A DNA stretch of 64,000 nt. Origin: Dictyobacter formicarum. Lineage in GTDB: Bacteria; Chloroflexota; Ktedonobacteria; Ktedonobacterales; Ktedonobacteraceae. Positions 47,784 to 56,453 of this stretch are shown here, one piece after another. A program made the translations under genes and the position numbers. The DNA lies in assembly GCF_016587435.1 (NCBI RefSeq), contig NZ_BNJJ01000012.1:220206-284205 (forward strand). The letters are read 5' to 3'. Below the pieces are notes generated by a model, which saw only the letters and a program-made list of their open reading frames with translations, was not told the DNA's origin and made no database searches. Within the stretch, counting starts at the first letter, position 1; every line of letters starts with the position of its first letter.

Positions 47784-48321
47784 AAAGCTCTTCCTGACGT
47801 ATTCGCAACTTTTCCAGTGGAAAACCGATAATCTATGAGTATGGGATAAACAATGAAATCAGAATCGACCACGCTGCTGTGAGCAATTCTGAAAGAGTTG
47901 TGTCTTGTGAGGATGTACTCTCTTCGTATTTACTGCTAGGTGTCGGGTCTGGGTACGTCTTAATGCAATAGGCGTAAACTATTTGAATGCTGGCTTGAAA
48001 TACCCTGGTGGATTTCTGCAAGTGATCTGGCATGTGTGTAGGAAATGAGAATGCGGCAATGCTTCCGTGTACTCATAATGGTAATGAGCAACTTCCTGGA
48101 GAAGGATCACAGACTGTCATCACATTGATCACAGGGGCATTATGCCCGAACATGGCAGACACGCCCTGCCACTTTGCCATACCCTTTATGCAAGTAGGAA
48201 AAATGTGCTTCTTTTCATTTTTGTCGGAGCAAACGCTACAACGAAAGGATTGTGATGCTGACGTTTTCTTTCCCAGGACTTCCTGTTGTGAAGTGTACAA
48301 GGAAACCAGAGGAAAAGAAAC
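47784..48321. other. Region without a supported gene
   Basis: Two minus-strand frames are present: 47833-48033 (66 codons, ends in a hydrophobic stretch) and 48073-48300 (75 codons, with paired Cys in RCSVCSDKNEKKH and CDPSPGSC). Neither has a convincing ribosome site or known family. The ACP-FkbH promoter should lie near 47790-47850. Confidence 0.35.
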
Positions 48322-48399
48322 GGCTCTATAGCGGCTACCCCAGGAAATTCAAGGGGCTATTAAAGGCTTTGAGGAGGCTAGAGAGGCTACAAAGAGGCT
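48322..48399 (+). repeat. Helically phased GGCT array, left
   Basis: GGCT, mostly within RGAGGCTA, starts at 48322, 48333, 48355, 48365, 48376, 48385 and 48396, with steps of 9-11 bp and one double step. The array overlaps the last codons of the kinase fragment. An inverted array lies on its other side (49057-49113). Confidence 0.65.
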
Positions 48400-49051
48400 C
48401 TTCTCTTGTTTGCTGATGTGCCTGAAACCCTGTGGATCGGTAGTTGCACTTCAAAACATGATCCGTGTCCAACGCGGCTCTGAAGGTGCACTTTGCCGCC
48501 ATGTATCTGGACTATCCACTTAACAAGAGCCAGACCCAGACCACAACCACTGGAAGACGGTGTGGGGTCCTCCGCTCGTGTGCTTTCCCTGGATACGCCA
48601 GTAGGAACAACTTGAAAGAAACGATTAAAAAGGTACGGCCAGTGCTCCTCTGCGATACCTGGACCATCATCTTGTATTCGTATGCATTCCTCAGTATGGC
48701 ATTCAATGTGGACGTGCCTGCCAACCCCTGCGGTATATTTCAGTCCATTCTCGATGAGGTTTGTAAGCATGAGCGCAAGATACTCGTGATTGCCTCGCAC
48801 TAAGAACGTTAATATTGCCCCTAGCGACAGTTCTACCTGATATCTTTGGGCAGAGGAACAAGGCGCTCTATGACATCAAGAATCACTTCGCTAACATCGA
48901 TAGGCTCATGGGCAAAGATTGCCTGTTCTGTATCTATACGGGCGAGTGTGAGCAACGCGGTCACTGTCCGTGTCATTTGTTGAGCTTCTGCTTGAATAAT
49001 TCCCAATTCATATTTATAGGTAGTATTGAAGCCTATAAACAGGCAGATTTC
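48387..49051 (-). pseudogene. Histidine kinase fragment, frameshifted
   Basis: The C-terminal ATPase domain is clear: N-box LTNLIENGLKYTAG, G1 IRIQDDGPGIAEEH, F-box LFNRFFQV, G2 GCGLGLALVKWIVQIHGG. Upstream, in another frame, the end of the DHp domain is readable (AEAQQMTRTVTALLTLARID). The His box and sensor are missing. A frameshift lies near 48845. The fragment starts and stops exactly at the inner edges of two inverted repeat arrays. No response regulator gene is nearby. Confidence 0.78.
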
Positions 49052-49056
49052 TATCT

Positions 49057-49113
49057 AGCCTCTTGAAAGCCCCTAAAAAACCTCAGTAGCCCCTTACTCT
49101 ATCTTCATTAGCC
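49057..49113 (-). repeat. Helically phased GGCT array, right
   Basis: On the minus strand GGCT recurs: AGCC on the plus strand starts at 49057, 49068, 49088 and 49110, with a variant AACC at 49079. Steps are multiples of about 11 bp, opposite in orientation to the array at 48322-48399. Confidence 0.6.
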
Positions 49114-49438
49114 TCTTCATAAGCATTTCTTTTCGCAACATCTCCTAGTACACTTACTATGAGTGATTTTGGAAAAGATAGCGTGTACAGAAAACGATCA
49201 CGTGTTTGCTCTTTTCATAAATGCACAGTATTTATCATATAGGTAATCTCTTGCAAATAACGCATTTAATCATTATTGCCCATTGTAGCGTATCCATTGA
49301 TAGGAATGAATAGGATAGAGCATCTTCTTACGCAGATATTAAATTTGTTTGCAAAAATAGCGGAGCATGCTTTTGATAATCAGGTTTTATGACGCCATAT
49401 GAGCTGTAAAAGTTAAAAATATGAAGTGAGGAGACATT
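49114..49438. other. AT-rich leader of the thioesterase unit
   Basis: No gene recognised. It must hold the promoter for the plus-strand thioesterase genes; TTGATA at 49373 is a possible -35 box, but no good -10 box follows. Confidence 0.35.
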
Positions 49439-49561
49439 ATGGCTCGATTAGATTCTATTATTAACGTTAATGCCCGGACGGCTGCAAGCAAAAGGCTTGC
49501 GTATAATAATGCCTGGTATCCTTTTCGTACCGGGCTACGACCGGGGTGTGATCTCGCGTGA
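49439..49561 (+). CDS. 40-residue peptide coupled to thioesterase gene
   Basis: ATG at 49439 has AGGAG 5 nt upstream (49429-49433). The peptide begins MARLDSIINVNARTAASKRL, has an aromatic patch NNAWYPFRTG and ends GCDLA. Its TGA stop (49559-49561) overlaps the GTG start of the thioesterase gene (49558-49560), as GTGA, so translation of the two is probably coupled. No family is recognised. It may be a leader peptide or a functional small protein of the cluster. Confidence 0.5.
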   Translation: MARLDSIINVNARTAASKRLAYNNAWYPFRTGLRPGCDLA

Positions 49562-50337
49562 ATATCTACTATGCTCAAACTAAAAATGTCTGGTTTCCAT
49601 ACTTGCAACGTAAGTCAGGTGCTCGTGTGCGATTGTTCTGCTTTCCATATGCTGGTGGAGGGGCATCGATTTTTCGCACCTGGTCAGAGAATGTACCGCC
49701 AAATATTGAAGTATGTCCTGTGCAGTTCCCTGGTCGTGAGAATCGCGTGATGGAGCCGCCCTTTACGAATCTAAATGCGCTGCTGGCATCTCTGATGCCA
49801 TCTCTGTTGCCATATCTCGATATGCCATACGCCTTCTTTGGTCACAGTATGGGGGCGCTTGTAAGTTTTGAGCTTGCTCGTTTATTGCGTCGAATGAATC
49901 ATAAGACTCGCCCGATTTATCTTTTTGTTTCTGGTCGGCGTGCTCCAGATATTCAAGATATTGATCCTCCATCTCACAATCTAACAGAACCTGCATTTAT
50001 TGAAGAGATCCGTCGGTTGAAGGGAACGCCGGAGGAGGTATTACAAAATGCTGAGTTACTGAAAATGGTCATACCACTTTTGCGTGCCGATTTTGCATTA
50101 TGTGAAACATATACATATGAAAAGGAACTACTACTGAAATGTCCACTATCTGTTTTTGGGGGATTACAGGATAAAGATGTGACGCGAGAGGCTATTTCTG
50201 CATGGCAAAAGCAAACTTCCTGTGCCTTTAAGATGCATTTCTTTGCTGGTGATCATTTTTTTCTGCGTAAGGAACGATATGCTCTCCTCCATGTGATTAC
50301 TCAAAGCCTTTTGCCATTGCTATACTCAAGTACTTAG
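49558..50337 (+). CDS. Type II thioesterase (GrsT-like)
   Basis: A 259-residue alpha/beta hydrolase of the type II thioesterase family, which removes wrong or stalled acyl groups from carrier proteins in NRPS/PKS systems. Motifs are RLFCFPYAGGGASIFRTW (about 25-42), CPVQFPGRENR, nucleophile FFGHSMGALVSFELAR (Ser about 100), Asp in GGLQDKDV and His in FAGDHFFLRKE. It starts at a GTG with no own ribosome site but overlaps a preceding small frame. A second thioesterase follows 278 bp on. Confidence 0.92.
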   Translation: MNIYYAQTKNVWFPYLQRKSGARVRLFCFPYAGGGASIFRTWSENVPPNIEVCPVQFPGRENRVMEPPFTNLNALLASLMPSLLPYLDMPYAFFGHSMGALVSFELARLLRRMNHKTRPIYLFVSGRRAPDIQDIDPPSHNLTEPAFIEEIRRLKGTPEEVLQNAELLKMVIPLLRADFALCETYTYEKELLLKCPLSVFGGLQDKDVTREAISAWQKQTSCAFKMHFFAGDHFFLRKERYALLHVITQSLLPLLYSST

Positions 50338-50615
50338 TGCTCGCGCAACTTTGTACGATATGTATGATTTGCTGGCGCCACCCTGACCTATATAGTGTAG
50401 CTGCTAGTGTGACGGTACAGGGAGAGATATATTGCAAGAAAAGGATCTGCTAGCGTATGGTCGTATTCTCCTTGAAAGAAATCTGCGCTCCCTAATTTCT
50501 TCAGTAGACATAATGGGCAAATAGGAGCAATGAGAAGATGACTCAAATATAGTCTTTACGGGATTTCGCCTGATCAAGTAACACCGTAGAATTCTTTTGC
50601 ATGGAGGATTGTTTT

Positions 50616-51365
50616 ATGTTTCTTTCACCTGATGGCTTGCTCCGTATCTCTCGTCCAAATGAGCATGCTCAAGTGCGACTTGTCTGCTTTCCACCTGGTG
50701 GATCTGACGCGTGGATGTGGGATGCTTACTCCAGGCGCTTGCCAGAAACCATAGAATTGTGTGCCATCCAACTTCCTAATAGGGGGGAGGAAATGGCAGA
50801 CTATACAGATCACTCCCAGATTATCGCTGCCGTTGGTCAATCATTGCTTACTCATACTCGCAAAAGACAGAAAATCGTTTTTCATGGTTATTGTGTCGGA
50901 GCTCTTTGGGGGTATGAGGTCGCGCTCTATTTACGCGAAGTAGCTGGAGTGCAACCAGATCACTTTATTGTTATCGGTTGTATGGCTCCGCATGAGCGGG
51001 CAGCACAGACTGCATTTATGAAAACACCTGCTTTTGTTGATGTCATGACAGGTTTTTATAAACCAGGCTCGCCGGAATATAACTATATTCTCTCAATTAT
51101 CCCGGCGGTAGAGCATGATTCTGAAATGCTGTCTCAGGATATATCTCCGTTGGATAAACCTTTTGATTTTCCTCTGACAGTTTTTGGAGCCGAACACGAT
51201 CAGTTTGTCCCCAATTGTGAGGATCTCCGGGCCTGGCAGGGCTATACCCGGGGACCTTTTCGTGTCCAGATATTTGAAGGGGATCATTTCTTTGGTTTAC
51301 ATCATCCTGATTTTTTGATGAAGTTGCTTACAGAATGCATTCAGACAGAGCTTTCCCTGGCATAA
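50616..51365 (+). CDS. Second type II thioesterase, Cys nucleophile
   Basis: A 249-residue relative of the type II thioesterases. The start at 50616 is supported by GGAGG; ATG 50601 overlaps that site. Motifs are RLVCFPPGGSDAWMWDAY, IQLPNRGEE, the elbow VFHGYCVGALWGYEVA (Cys where the Ser is expected), Asp in GAEHDQFVP and His in FEGDHFFGLHH. A Cys nucleophile occurs in a few thioesterases that act as acyltransferases or lactone-formers. It may therefore release or transfer the product rather than only proofread. Confidence 0.9.
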   Translation: MFLSPDGLLRISRPNEHAQVRLVCFPPGGSDAWMWDAYSRRLPETIELCAIQLPNRGEEMADYTDHSQIIAAVGQSLLTHTRKRQKIVFHGYCVGALWGYEVALYLREVAGVQPDHFIVIGCMAPHERAAQTAFMKTPAFVDVMTGFYKPGSPEYNYILSIIPAVEHDSEMLSQDISPLDKPFDFPLTVFGAEHDQFVPNCEDLRAWQGYTRGPFRVQIFEGDHFFGLHHPDFLMKLLTECIQTELSLA

Positions 51366-51524
51366 AGTTTTTCTTTTATAGAAAGTTGGCCCGGAGTGGT
51401 TTGATTGCAGTCTGGTTTCTGTTTGCAGTCGATACTTTCATCGACTGCAAACAGAAAAGAACCCGGTGATGGGTCATCTTTATAGTGTGACCATTGCGGG
51501 AAGCTTTCTTATACAGGTGGGAAT

Positions 51525-51690
51525 GAGTGAATATCTTGACATCCTCCCCACGGCGAAAGCCGGAGGATTCCCACAATCACTTGCGGGGTTTCCTGCTTCG
51601 CTGAGTCTTGCCAGGGTTGGTTTTTACCGCCCCAGGTCTTACGGACTCTCCACAGGCATTGAGGACCGTGAGCCCCAACGATTAATGTTT
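51525..51690 (-). ncRNA. Solo IS605-type right end / omegaRNA-like remnant
   Basis: On the minus strand: GGGGCTCACGG, GCCTGTGGAGAGTCCGTAAG, GAAGCAGGAAACCCCGCAAG, then a hairpin ATCCTCC-GGC-TTTC-GCC...GGGAGGAT ending in GGGGAGGATGTCAA near 51535. The landmarks match the region after tnpB at 19031 and the end at 45650. No tnpB frame remains. It sits between the convergent thioesterase and P450 genes. It could be an inert scar or a guide-type RNA. Confidence 0.55.
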
Positions 51691-51705
51691 CCAGAGAGAG
51701 CCTGA

Positions 51706-52926
51706 TTAGCGGCTAAAAATGAGAGGGTTATGCGTATAGCCACCAAGATTTGGATTAGGGTTCCAACTTGGCTTTACCCCGGGTTTTGGGCGAAGATTAG
51801 AAAGTGTAAAGATTGTTTCAAGTGCCAATTGTGTCTCCATCCGTGCCAGAGTCGCGCCCGGACATTGGTGTGGTCCAAAGCCAAATGCGACATGTTTATT
51901 GGGACGGCGATGTGGATCAAAAGTTGTAGGATGAGGGAAGATTGCAGGATCATAGTTAGCAGCTTCTAGAAAAAGCAACACACGTTGCCCTTGCTGAATC
52001 CGTTGGGTGTGGGAGGCCGAAACCGGAAATACAATATCCTCGCTGGCCTCGCGAATCAGGTAGCGGGTTGGTGTTATTATTCTCAGAAGCTCCTCACCAA
52101 GTGCTTTTATAAAGTGAGGATTGGTCTGCATCTCAGCCTGATACTGCTGCCAATGCTGTGTCAGAAAGGTAAGACCATTGCCCAGCAACTTTTTTGACGT
52201 AATACGACCTGCCGCGAAAACCATCATGCAGTTTGCAACGAGATCATCTTCCTCTGGGAAGATATCGTGGGCAGCGATAAAGGCACTGAGAAGACTCTCG
52301 TCTGGATGGCGTCTTTTTTGCGTAATCAGCTGACGAAAATACTCCTCTAGCCGTTGCACATCCTGACCCGCACCACGGAAATAGCCGCTGGTGATGTCTC
52401 CAAAGGTATCAGACCATTGCTCCAATTGTTGAAGTAGCTCTCTATCTTCCGTAGGGATGCCAAGAACGTGAGCGATTGTCAATAAAGAGATGGGCGCTGC
52501 AAACTGGCTTACGGCGTCGATTTCTCCTGTGGCGCTCACTGCTTGAATTGCATCCTGGGCGATCTTGCTGATGGTGGGAGGCATCTCCTTGACCATCTGT
52601 GCCAGAGGTCTGAGCATAACAGCCTGTGCTTTATGATGGGTTTCCCCATCCATAAATAACATTTGTCGGCTAACGGGCGAGAAACGCCCTGATGTTGATT
52701 TTGAGGCTGAGCCTGAACCGAGACCGGAGATAAAACGAGGGTCGTCCAGCATTGAAGCGGTAAGCTGGTGCCCTGTCACCAGCCAGCATTGGCTAGTGCT
52801 ATCAAAGTGGAGAGCACCTTGCTCTCTCAGGGATGTATACAACTGATGTGGGTTGGTATAGTTCCGTCGTAGTGTCAGCAAATTCAGTGTATCTGGCGTT
52901 TTGTGTGTGGGTTTTCTTTGCATCAT
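51706..52926 (-). CDS. Cytochrome P450
   Basis: A 406-residue bacterial class I P450. The I-helix threonine is in VFAAGRITSKKL (A-G-x-x-T), the ExxR motif in GEELLRI, and the haem loop in FGFGPHQCPGATLARME (Cys about 353). It should hydroxylate or otherwise oxidise a cluster intermediate, using ferredoxin partners that are not in the window. It lies 83 bp downstream of the dioxygenase gene and is probably in the same transcript. Confidence 0.94.
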   Translation of the reverse strand: MMQRKPTHKTPDTLNLLTLRRNYTNPHQLYTSLREQGALHFDSTSQCWLVTGHQLTASMLDDPRFISGLGSGSASKSTSGRFSPVSRQMLFMDGETHHKAQAVMLRPLAQMVKEMPPTISKIAQDAIQAVSATGEIDAVSQFAAPISLLTIAHVLGIPTEDRELLQQLEQWSDTFGDITSGYFRGAGQDVQRLEEYFRQLITQKRRHPDESLLSAFIAAHDIFPEEDDLVANCMMVFAAGRITSKKLLGNGLTFLTQHWQQYQAEMQTNPHFIKALGEELLRIITPTRYLIREASEDIVFPVSASHTQRIQQGQRVLLFLEAANYDPAIFPHPTTFDPHRRPNKHVAFGFGPHQCPGATLARMETQLALETIFTLSNLRPKPGVKPSWNPNPNLGGYTHNPLIFSR

Positions 52927-53009
52927 TAGGGCCTTTCGATGGCGGCACTGCTGCCTGCTATGGAAACTCTGGTGCGTATAGGAGGCAGGCAGTCAATGCA
53001 GATCCAGTA

Positions 53010-54083
53010 TTACTGTGGACTACTTTTGTCCAGGATAGCTTTCTGTGATACCATCTCTGCCATAGCCACAAGTATTTTACGTGTTCCTTCAAAAGGATCT
53101 CGTGCATGAGCTACCATCATATTATCCAGCATGATGACATCTCCTTTTTGCCACTGGAAGCGTACTGCCAGGCGATCATAGATTGCAGAGATTTCATTCA
53201 CAATGGAATCTTCAATGGGAGTACCATCACCATAAAGGACATTTCGCGGCAGATCTTCTGCGCTAAACATCGAGAGCATCGACTCTTTAACATCCGGGTC
53301 CAGACAAGAAATGTGATGCAATTGAATCTGGTTGAAGAATAGTGGTTCACCTGTCTGTGGATGCAGTACCACCGCAGGGCTGATCTGCCTGGTTGTGAGT
53401 CGATTTTCTCCTTTCCACTCAAATGCTACGCCTGCTTTGCGACAATACGCTTCGACATTGAGTTTATTCGTTGTGCCAAAGAATTGTTGCCAACTGACAT
53501 CCAATCCGTCAATGAAGTTACGTACATACAGCAACTTCTTCTCTTGCATACGCCGAATAATAGCCGGGTCGAGCTGCTCATAGGTTTTGCGGCAATCTAA
53601 AATCGGCGTCGCACCCAACCCATCAGCGGGTTTTACGCAATAGAAGAAGATTTTCATCGGCCAGCGGTGCATATGAGAGCTTTCATTATGAAATAAGATC
53701 GACTTGTCCGCCGGGTACGGCGTTGAATGATACACTTTGGAGCCGGGCGTATCACGCGGCAGGTCGCCATATTCATCAAAGAGCTCTCCGTCAATTGCGA
53801 TGGAGCGTGCAACATTCTCAAACTTATCAGGAGAATCGATGGCGAAGTTTCTGAATAGAATTGCGCCGTGCTTATTTAACTCCTTCTGCACGTACTCCCG
53901 ATTGTGCGTAGCCCAGGTTGCTAGGTTGACCCCCATCATCGTTGGCTCTAGGACCAGCGGAAGCGTTAGTTCTGGTGCCAGATAACTTGACTTTGTCAAC
54001 GTGATGTTGCCCGGCTTTGTCTCTTCACGTCGTTCCTGGATACTCTTTCTAATACTATTGCGAATGCTTGGCCTGGTTTCCAC
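53010..54083 (-). CDS. SyrP/TauD-like Fe(II)/2-oxoglutarate dioxygenase
   Basis: A 357-residue TauD/TfdA-fold oxygenase. Iron ligands are His and Glu in ILFHNESSHMHRWP (H-x-E, about 137-139) and the distal His in NMMVAHARDPFEGTRKI, where the Arg binds 2-oxoglutarate. It resembles SyrP-type hydroxylases that oxidise the beta-carbon of an amino acid bound to a carrier protein. A related enzyme is encoded at 63252. The two may act on different residues or steps. Confidence 0.9.
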   Translation of the reverse strand: METRPSIRNSIRKSIQERREETKPGNITLTKSSYLAPELTLPLVLEPTMMGVNLATWATHNREYVQKELNKHGAILFRNFAIDSPDKFENVARSIAIDGELFDEYGDLPRDTPGSKVYHSTPYPADKSILFHNESSHMHRWPMKIFFYCVKPADGLGATPILDCRKTYEQLDPAIIRRMQEKKLLYVRNFIDGLDVSWQQFFGTTNKLNVEAYCRKAGVAFEWKGENRLTTRQISPAVVLHPQTGEPLFFNQIQLHHISCLDPDVKESMLSMFSAEDLPRNVLYGDGTPIEDSIVNEISAIYDRLAVRFQWQKGDVIMLDNMMVAHARDPFEGTRKILVAMAEMVSQKAILDKSSPQ

Positions 54084-54137
54084 GATTAACCTCTTTCTTT
54101 TAATGTGAAATGTACAGGAGAAGAACTTCGTTGAAAT

Positions 54138-54163
54138 TAGATAGCTCTTGCGTGTAACAAACT
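54138..54163. repeat. 26-bp direct repeat, copy A
   Basis: Identical to 58583-58608 and in the same orientation (core TAGCTCTTGCGTGTAACAAA). Copy B is coding sequence of the membrane protein gene; copy A is intergenic, just after the CysK-like gene. Confidence 0.85.
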
Positions 54164-54182
54164 CAAGTTGACAATACCTTTG

Positions 54183-55091
54183 CTAGCTTGCGTCTTCATC
54201 TTCACAGATACCAACGCTCATATATTTCCAGCCAGCATCTGCCAAAACTGCAACTACGTTTCCGCTTTTTATCGAGCTAGCAACTTGCACAGCAGCATGG
54301 AGTACTGCCCCTGCTGATATTCCTATAAATACGCCTTCCTTATGTGCTATAGTCCGAATCATAGCACGTGCATCTTTTTCCAAAACTTGAAGCCGATGAT
54401 CGGGAAAACTTGGGTCAAAGAGAGGTGGGGAATATCCCTCCGCTTCGAGGTTTCTCAAGCCCGGAATCCGGGAACCTACACGTGGTTCGACGGAGACAAT
54501 TTTTGCCCTTTCATTATGTTCTCGAACACGTTTCCCTGTCCCCATCAGTGTGCCTGATGAGCCGAGTCCACATACTAAAGCATCAATCTCCGGGACCTGT
54601 TCTATGACTTCTACCCCTGTAGTCTCATAATGAGCGCGCGCATTCGCGGGATTACCATGTTGAAAGAGGTAGCAATAGAATGAATCTTGCTCTACCAGTT
54701 TCCTGGCACATTCAATTGAGTCTTTTGTATAAGTGCTATCAATATATACTATCTTCGTTCCATAAAAGTGCAGGAGTTTTTTTCGCTCCTCTGTAATGTT
54801 TCGTGAAGCAACGAGCGTAACTGGATATCCTTCACATTTGCCAATCATTGACAAAGCAATACCATAATTACCACTGGTCGCATCAAGTATTGTCATACCA
54901 GTCTTTAACCGTCCCGATGCTATTGCATCCCGAACCATATAAAGTGCTGGTCGGTCCTTCACGCTACCACTAGCATTAAATCCTTCCAACTTTAGAAAGA
55001 TACGAACTGCAGGATTTGGCGACAATTTTGTGACCTCTAGCATAGGGGTGTGTCCAATGCAGTTCAAGAAACTCTTTTTACTTGCTGCCAT
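54183..55091 (-). CDS. CysK/SbnA-like PLP enzyme
   Basis: A 302-residue fold-type II PLP enzyme of the cysteine synthase family. The start at 55091 is backed by AAAGGTG. The PLP Lys is in GSVKDRPA (about 43), the substrate loop in LDATSGNYGIALSMIG, the phosphate loop in GLGSSGTLMGTGKR and the final Ser region in GISAGAVLHA. Such enzymes replace a beta leaving group with a nucleophile. Relatives (SbnA, Pac-type) make diamino acids from O-phospho amino acids. The kinase two genes upstream (56454) suggests O-phosphothreonine as substrate here, which is inference. Confidence 0.9.
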   Translation of the reverse strand: MAASKKSFLNCIGHTPMLEVTKLSPNPAVRIFLKLEGFNASGSVKDRPALYMVRDAIASGRLKTGMTILDATSGNYGIALSMIGKCEGYPVTLVASRNITEERKKLLHFYGTKIVYIDSTYTKDSIECARKLVEQDSFYCYLFQHGNPANARAHYETTGVEVIEQVPEIDALVCGLGSSGTLMGTGKRVREHNERAKIVSVEPRVGSRIPGLRNLEAEGYSPPLFDPSFPDHRLQVLEKDARAMIRTIAHKEGVFIGISAGAVLHAAVQVASSIKSGNVVAVLADAGWKYMSVGICEDEDAS

Positions 55092-55137
55092 AATTACACC
55101 TTTCTTATACGGCACCTACTGAGATTTTGAGTCACCT

Positions 55138-56187
55138 TTATTTGGTGCTCTCATCACTATGTGTAAAAAATTCTACTGATAAAGGCAGACACACATGTTT
55201 CCCCCTATAACGGCTGGGCTTTGAGAGGCGAAAATCCTCGACCACGAATAATCTTTGGAGCCATCTATCGTTTCCGTCATATCGTGGATGAAATCCAGTC
55301 CTGCCGTGAGCTGCAACGCGGTTATCAACGATTAGTAGATCTCCTGGCAATAATACGCAATCAACAGCGACTTGTAAAAGCGCAGCCTTAAGACTGTCAA
55401 AAGCAAGTTGTGCTATTGGATTCTTTGCCTCCATTCCAAAGAAGTTCACACACAAATCTGGCTCGACTGTATCTCCTGAGAGTATTGGCATGAATGGTGA
55501 GTAAAGAGCAGGTTCACCCGGTTTGACATACGCAGTGGAAACTCGAGCTCTATAGAGGGGTTGTCTTAGTATAGAAATCAATTTACTCGGAACTTTATGT
55601 ATAGCTCTGTAAATTGAAGCTGATGCTGTTCTCGCAATCTGATCATGATCTGAGCGAAGACAGAACAGCCCAACGTAATCAGGTTTGTTCGGGTGGAAAC
55701 AAGATTCCGTGTGAAAATCTAAATAGACAGATCCAGTATTTTCTAATCTTTCCTCCTGGCCCGCAACAGGAAAAGTGTTTTGGATGATTGCTCCTTCCTT
55801 TTCATCTGCATAACCAATAGGCTCTCCCAAATACATCATTAACATTAAAAGGGCGTATTCACTCACAGATGTTTTGGAAAACGCTTTTTGATTACCGTTA
55901 GGCGTTGGAGGGAGAGCATGATCTACAGGGAGATTCCGAATAAGGAGTGTGCCATAATTATTAGAATTTCTACGAAAATCGATCAGGGTGCTGGCCAAGC
56001 TGTGCGGAATCTCTTTTTGGGCTATTTGTACTTGTGTAAAAATATCATCCGTATCTAAGTTAGCAATATCCCATAAGGACAACCTATCAGTAATTGCCCT
56101 TATTGAATCTTTCTCATCATCATTTAGATTGATAACACATTCTTCACCTAGCATAGGTGAAGCATCAATGTGTTGATTTGCCTCCAT
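55138..56187 (-). CDS. VioC/AsnO-like Fe(II)/2-oxoglutarate dioxygenase
   Basis: A 349-residue oxygenase of the clavaminate-synthase-like family. The start at 56187 has AAGGAG upstream; the frame upstream to 56298 is unsupported. Iron ligands are in DFHTESCFHPNKPDYV (H-x-E) and VDNRVAAHGRTGFHPRYDG (His), with Arg in DRWLQRLFV binding 2-oxoglutarate. This family hydroxylates the beta-carbon of free Arg (VioC), Asn (AsnO) or related residues. The NRPS adenylation code here is close to Asn, so beta-hydroxyasparagine is a reasonable product. Confidence 0.9.
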   Translation of the reverse strand: MEANQHIDASPMLGEECVINLNDDEKDSIRAITDRLSLWDIANLDTDDIFTQVQIAQKEIPHSLASTLIDFRRNSNNYGTLLIRNLPVDHALPPTPNGNQKAFSKTSVSEYALLMLMMYLGEPIGYADEKEGAIIQNTFPVAGQEERLENTGSVYLDFHTESCFHPNKPDYVGLFCLRSDHDQIARTASASIYRAIHKVPSKLISILRQPLYRARVSTAYVKPGEPALYSPFMPILSGDTVEPDLCVNFFGMEAKNPIAQLAFDSLKAALLQVAVDCVLLPGDLLIVDNRVAAHGRTGFHPRYDGNDRWLQRLFVVEDFRLSKPSRYRGKHVCLPLSVEFFTHSDESTK

Positions 56188-56453
56188 CTTGTTTCTCCTT
56201 AGCTGAAAAATGTTACTAGCAGAATACCGTTGATCTTTGTCAATCCTGCTATGCAAGTAGCATGTGTAAAAAATATTATTGGCAAGCAATACGAACATTA
56301 TCCATAATTATAAGCGTTTGCTTGCACTTTTCAATGCGGATATACATTAATTTATTCAGTTTGTATTGCCAGCATCCAATGAACGGCGGTATTAAACATA
56401 GACGTTCCCCTTACACTTTTTCTGCTTAAATCAATTATTGCCTTTGGCTATCT

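Noticed and set aside
48322..48399. CRISPR array
   Set aside because: Units are only about 11 bp with no spacers of constant length, and no cas gene is near.
54183..55091. Ordinary housekeeping cysteine synthase
   Set aside because: Not excluded by sequence, but its place between cluster genes and near a Thr-kinase-like gene makes a dedicated role more likely.
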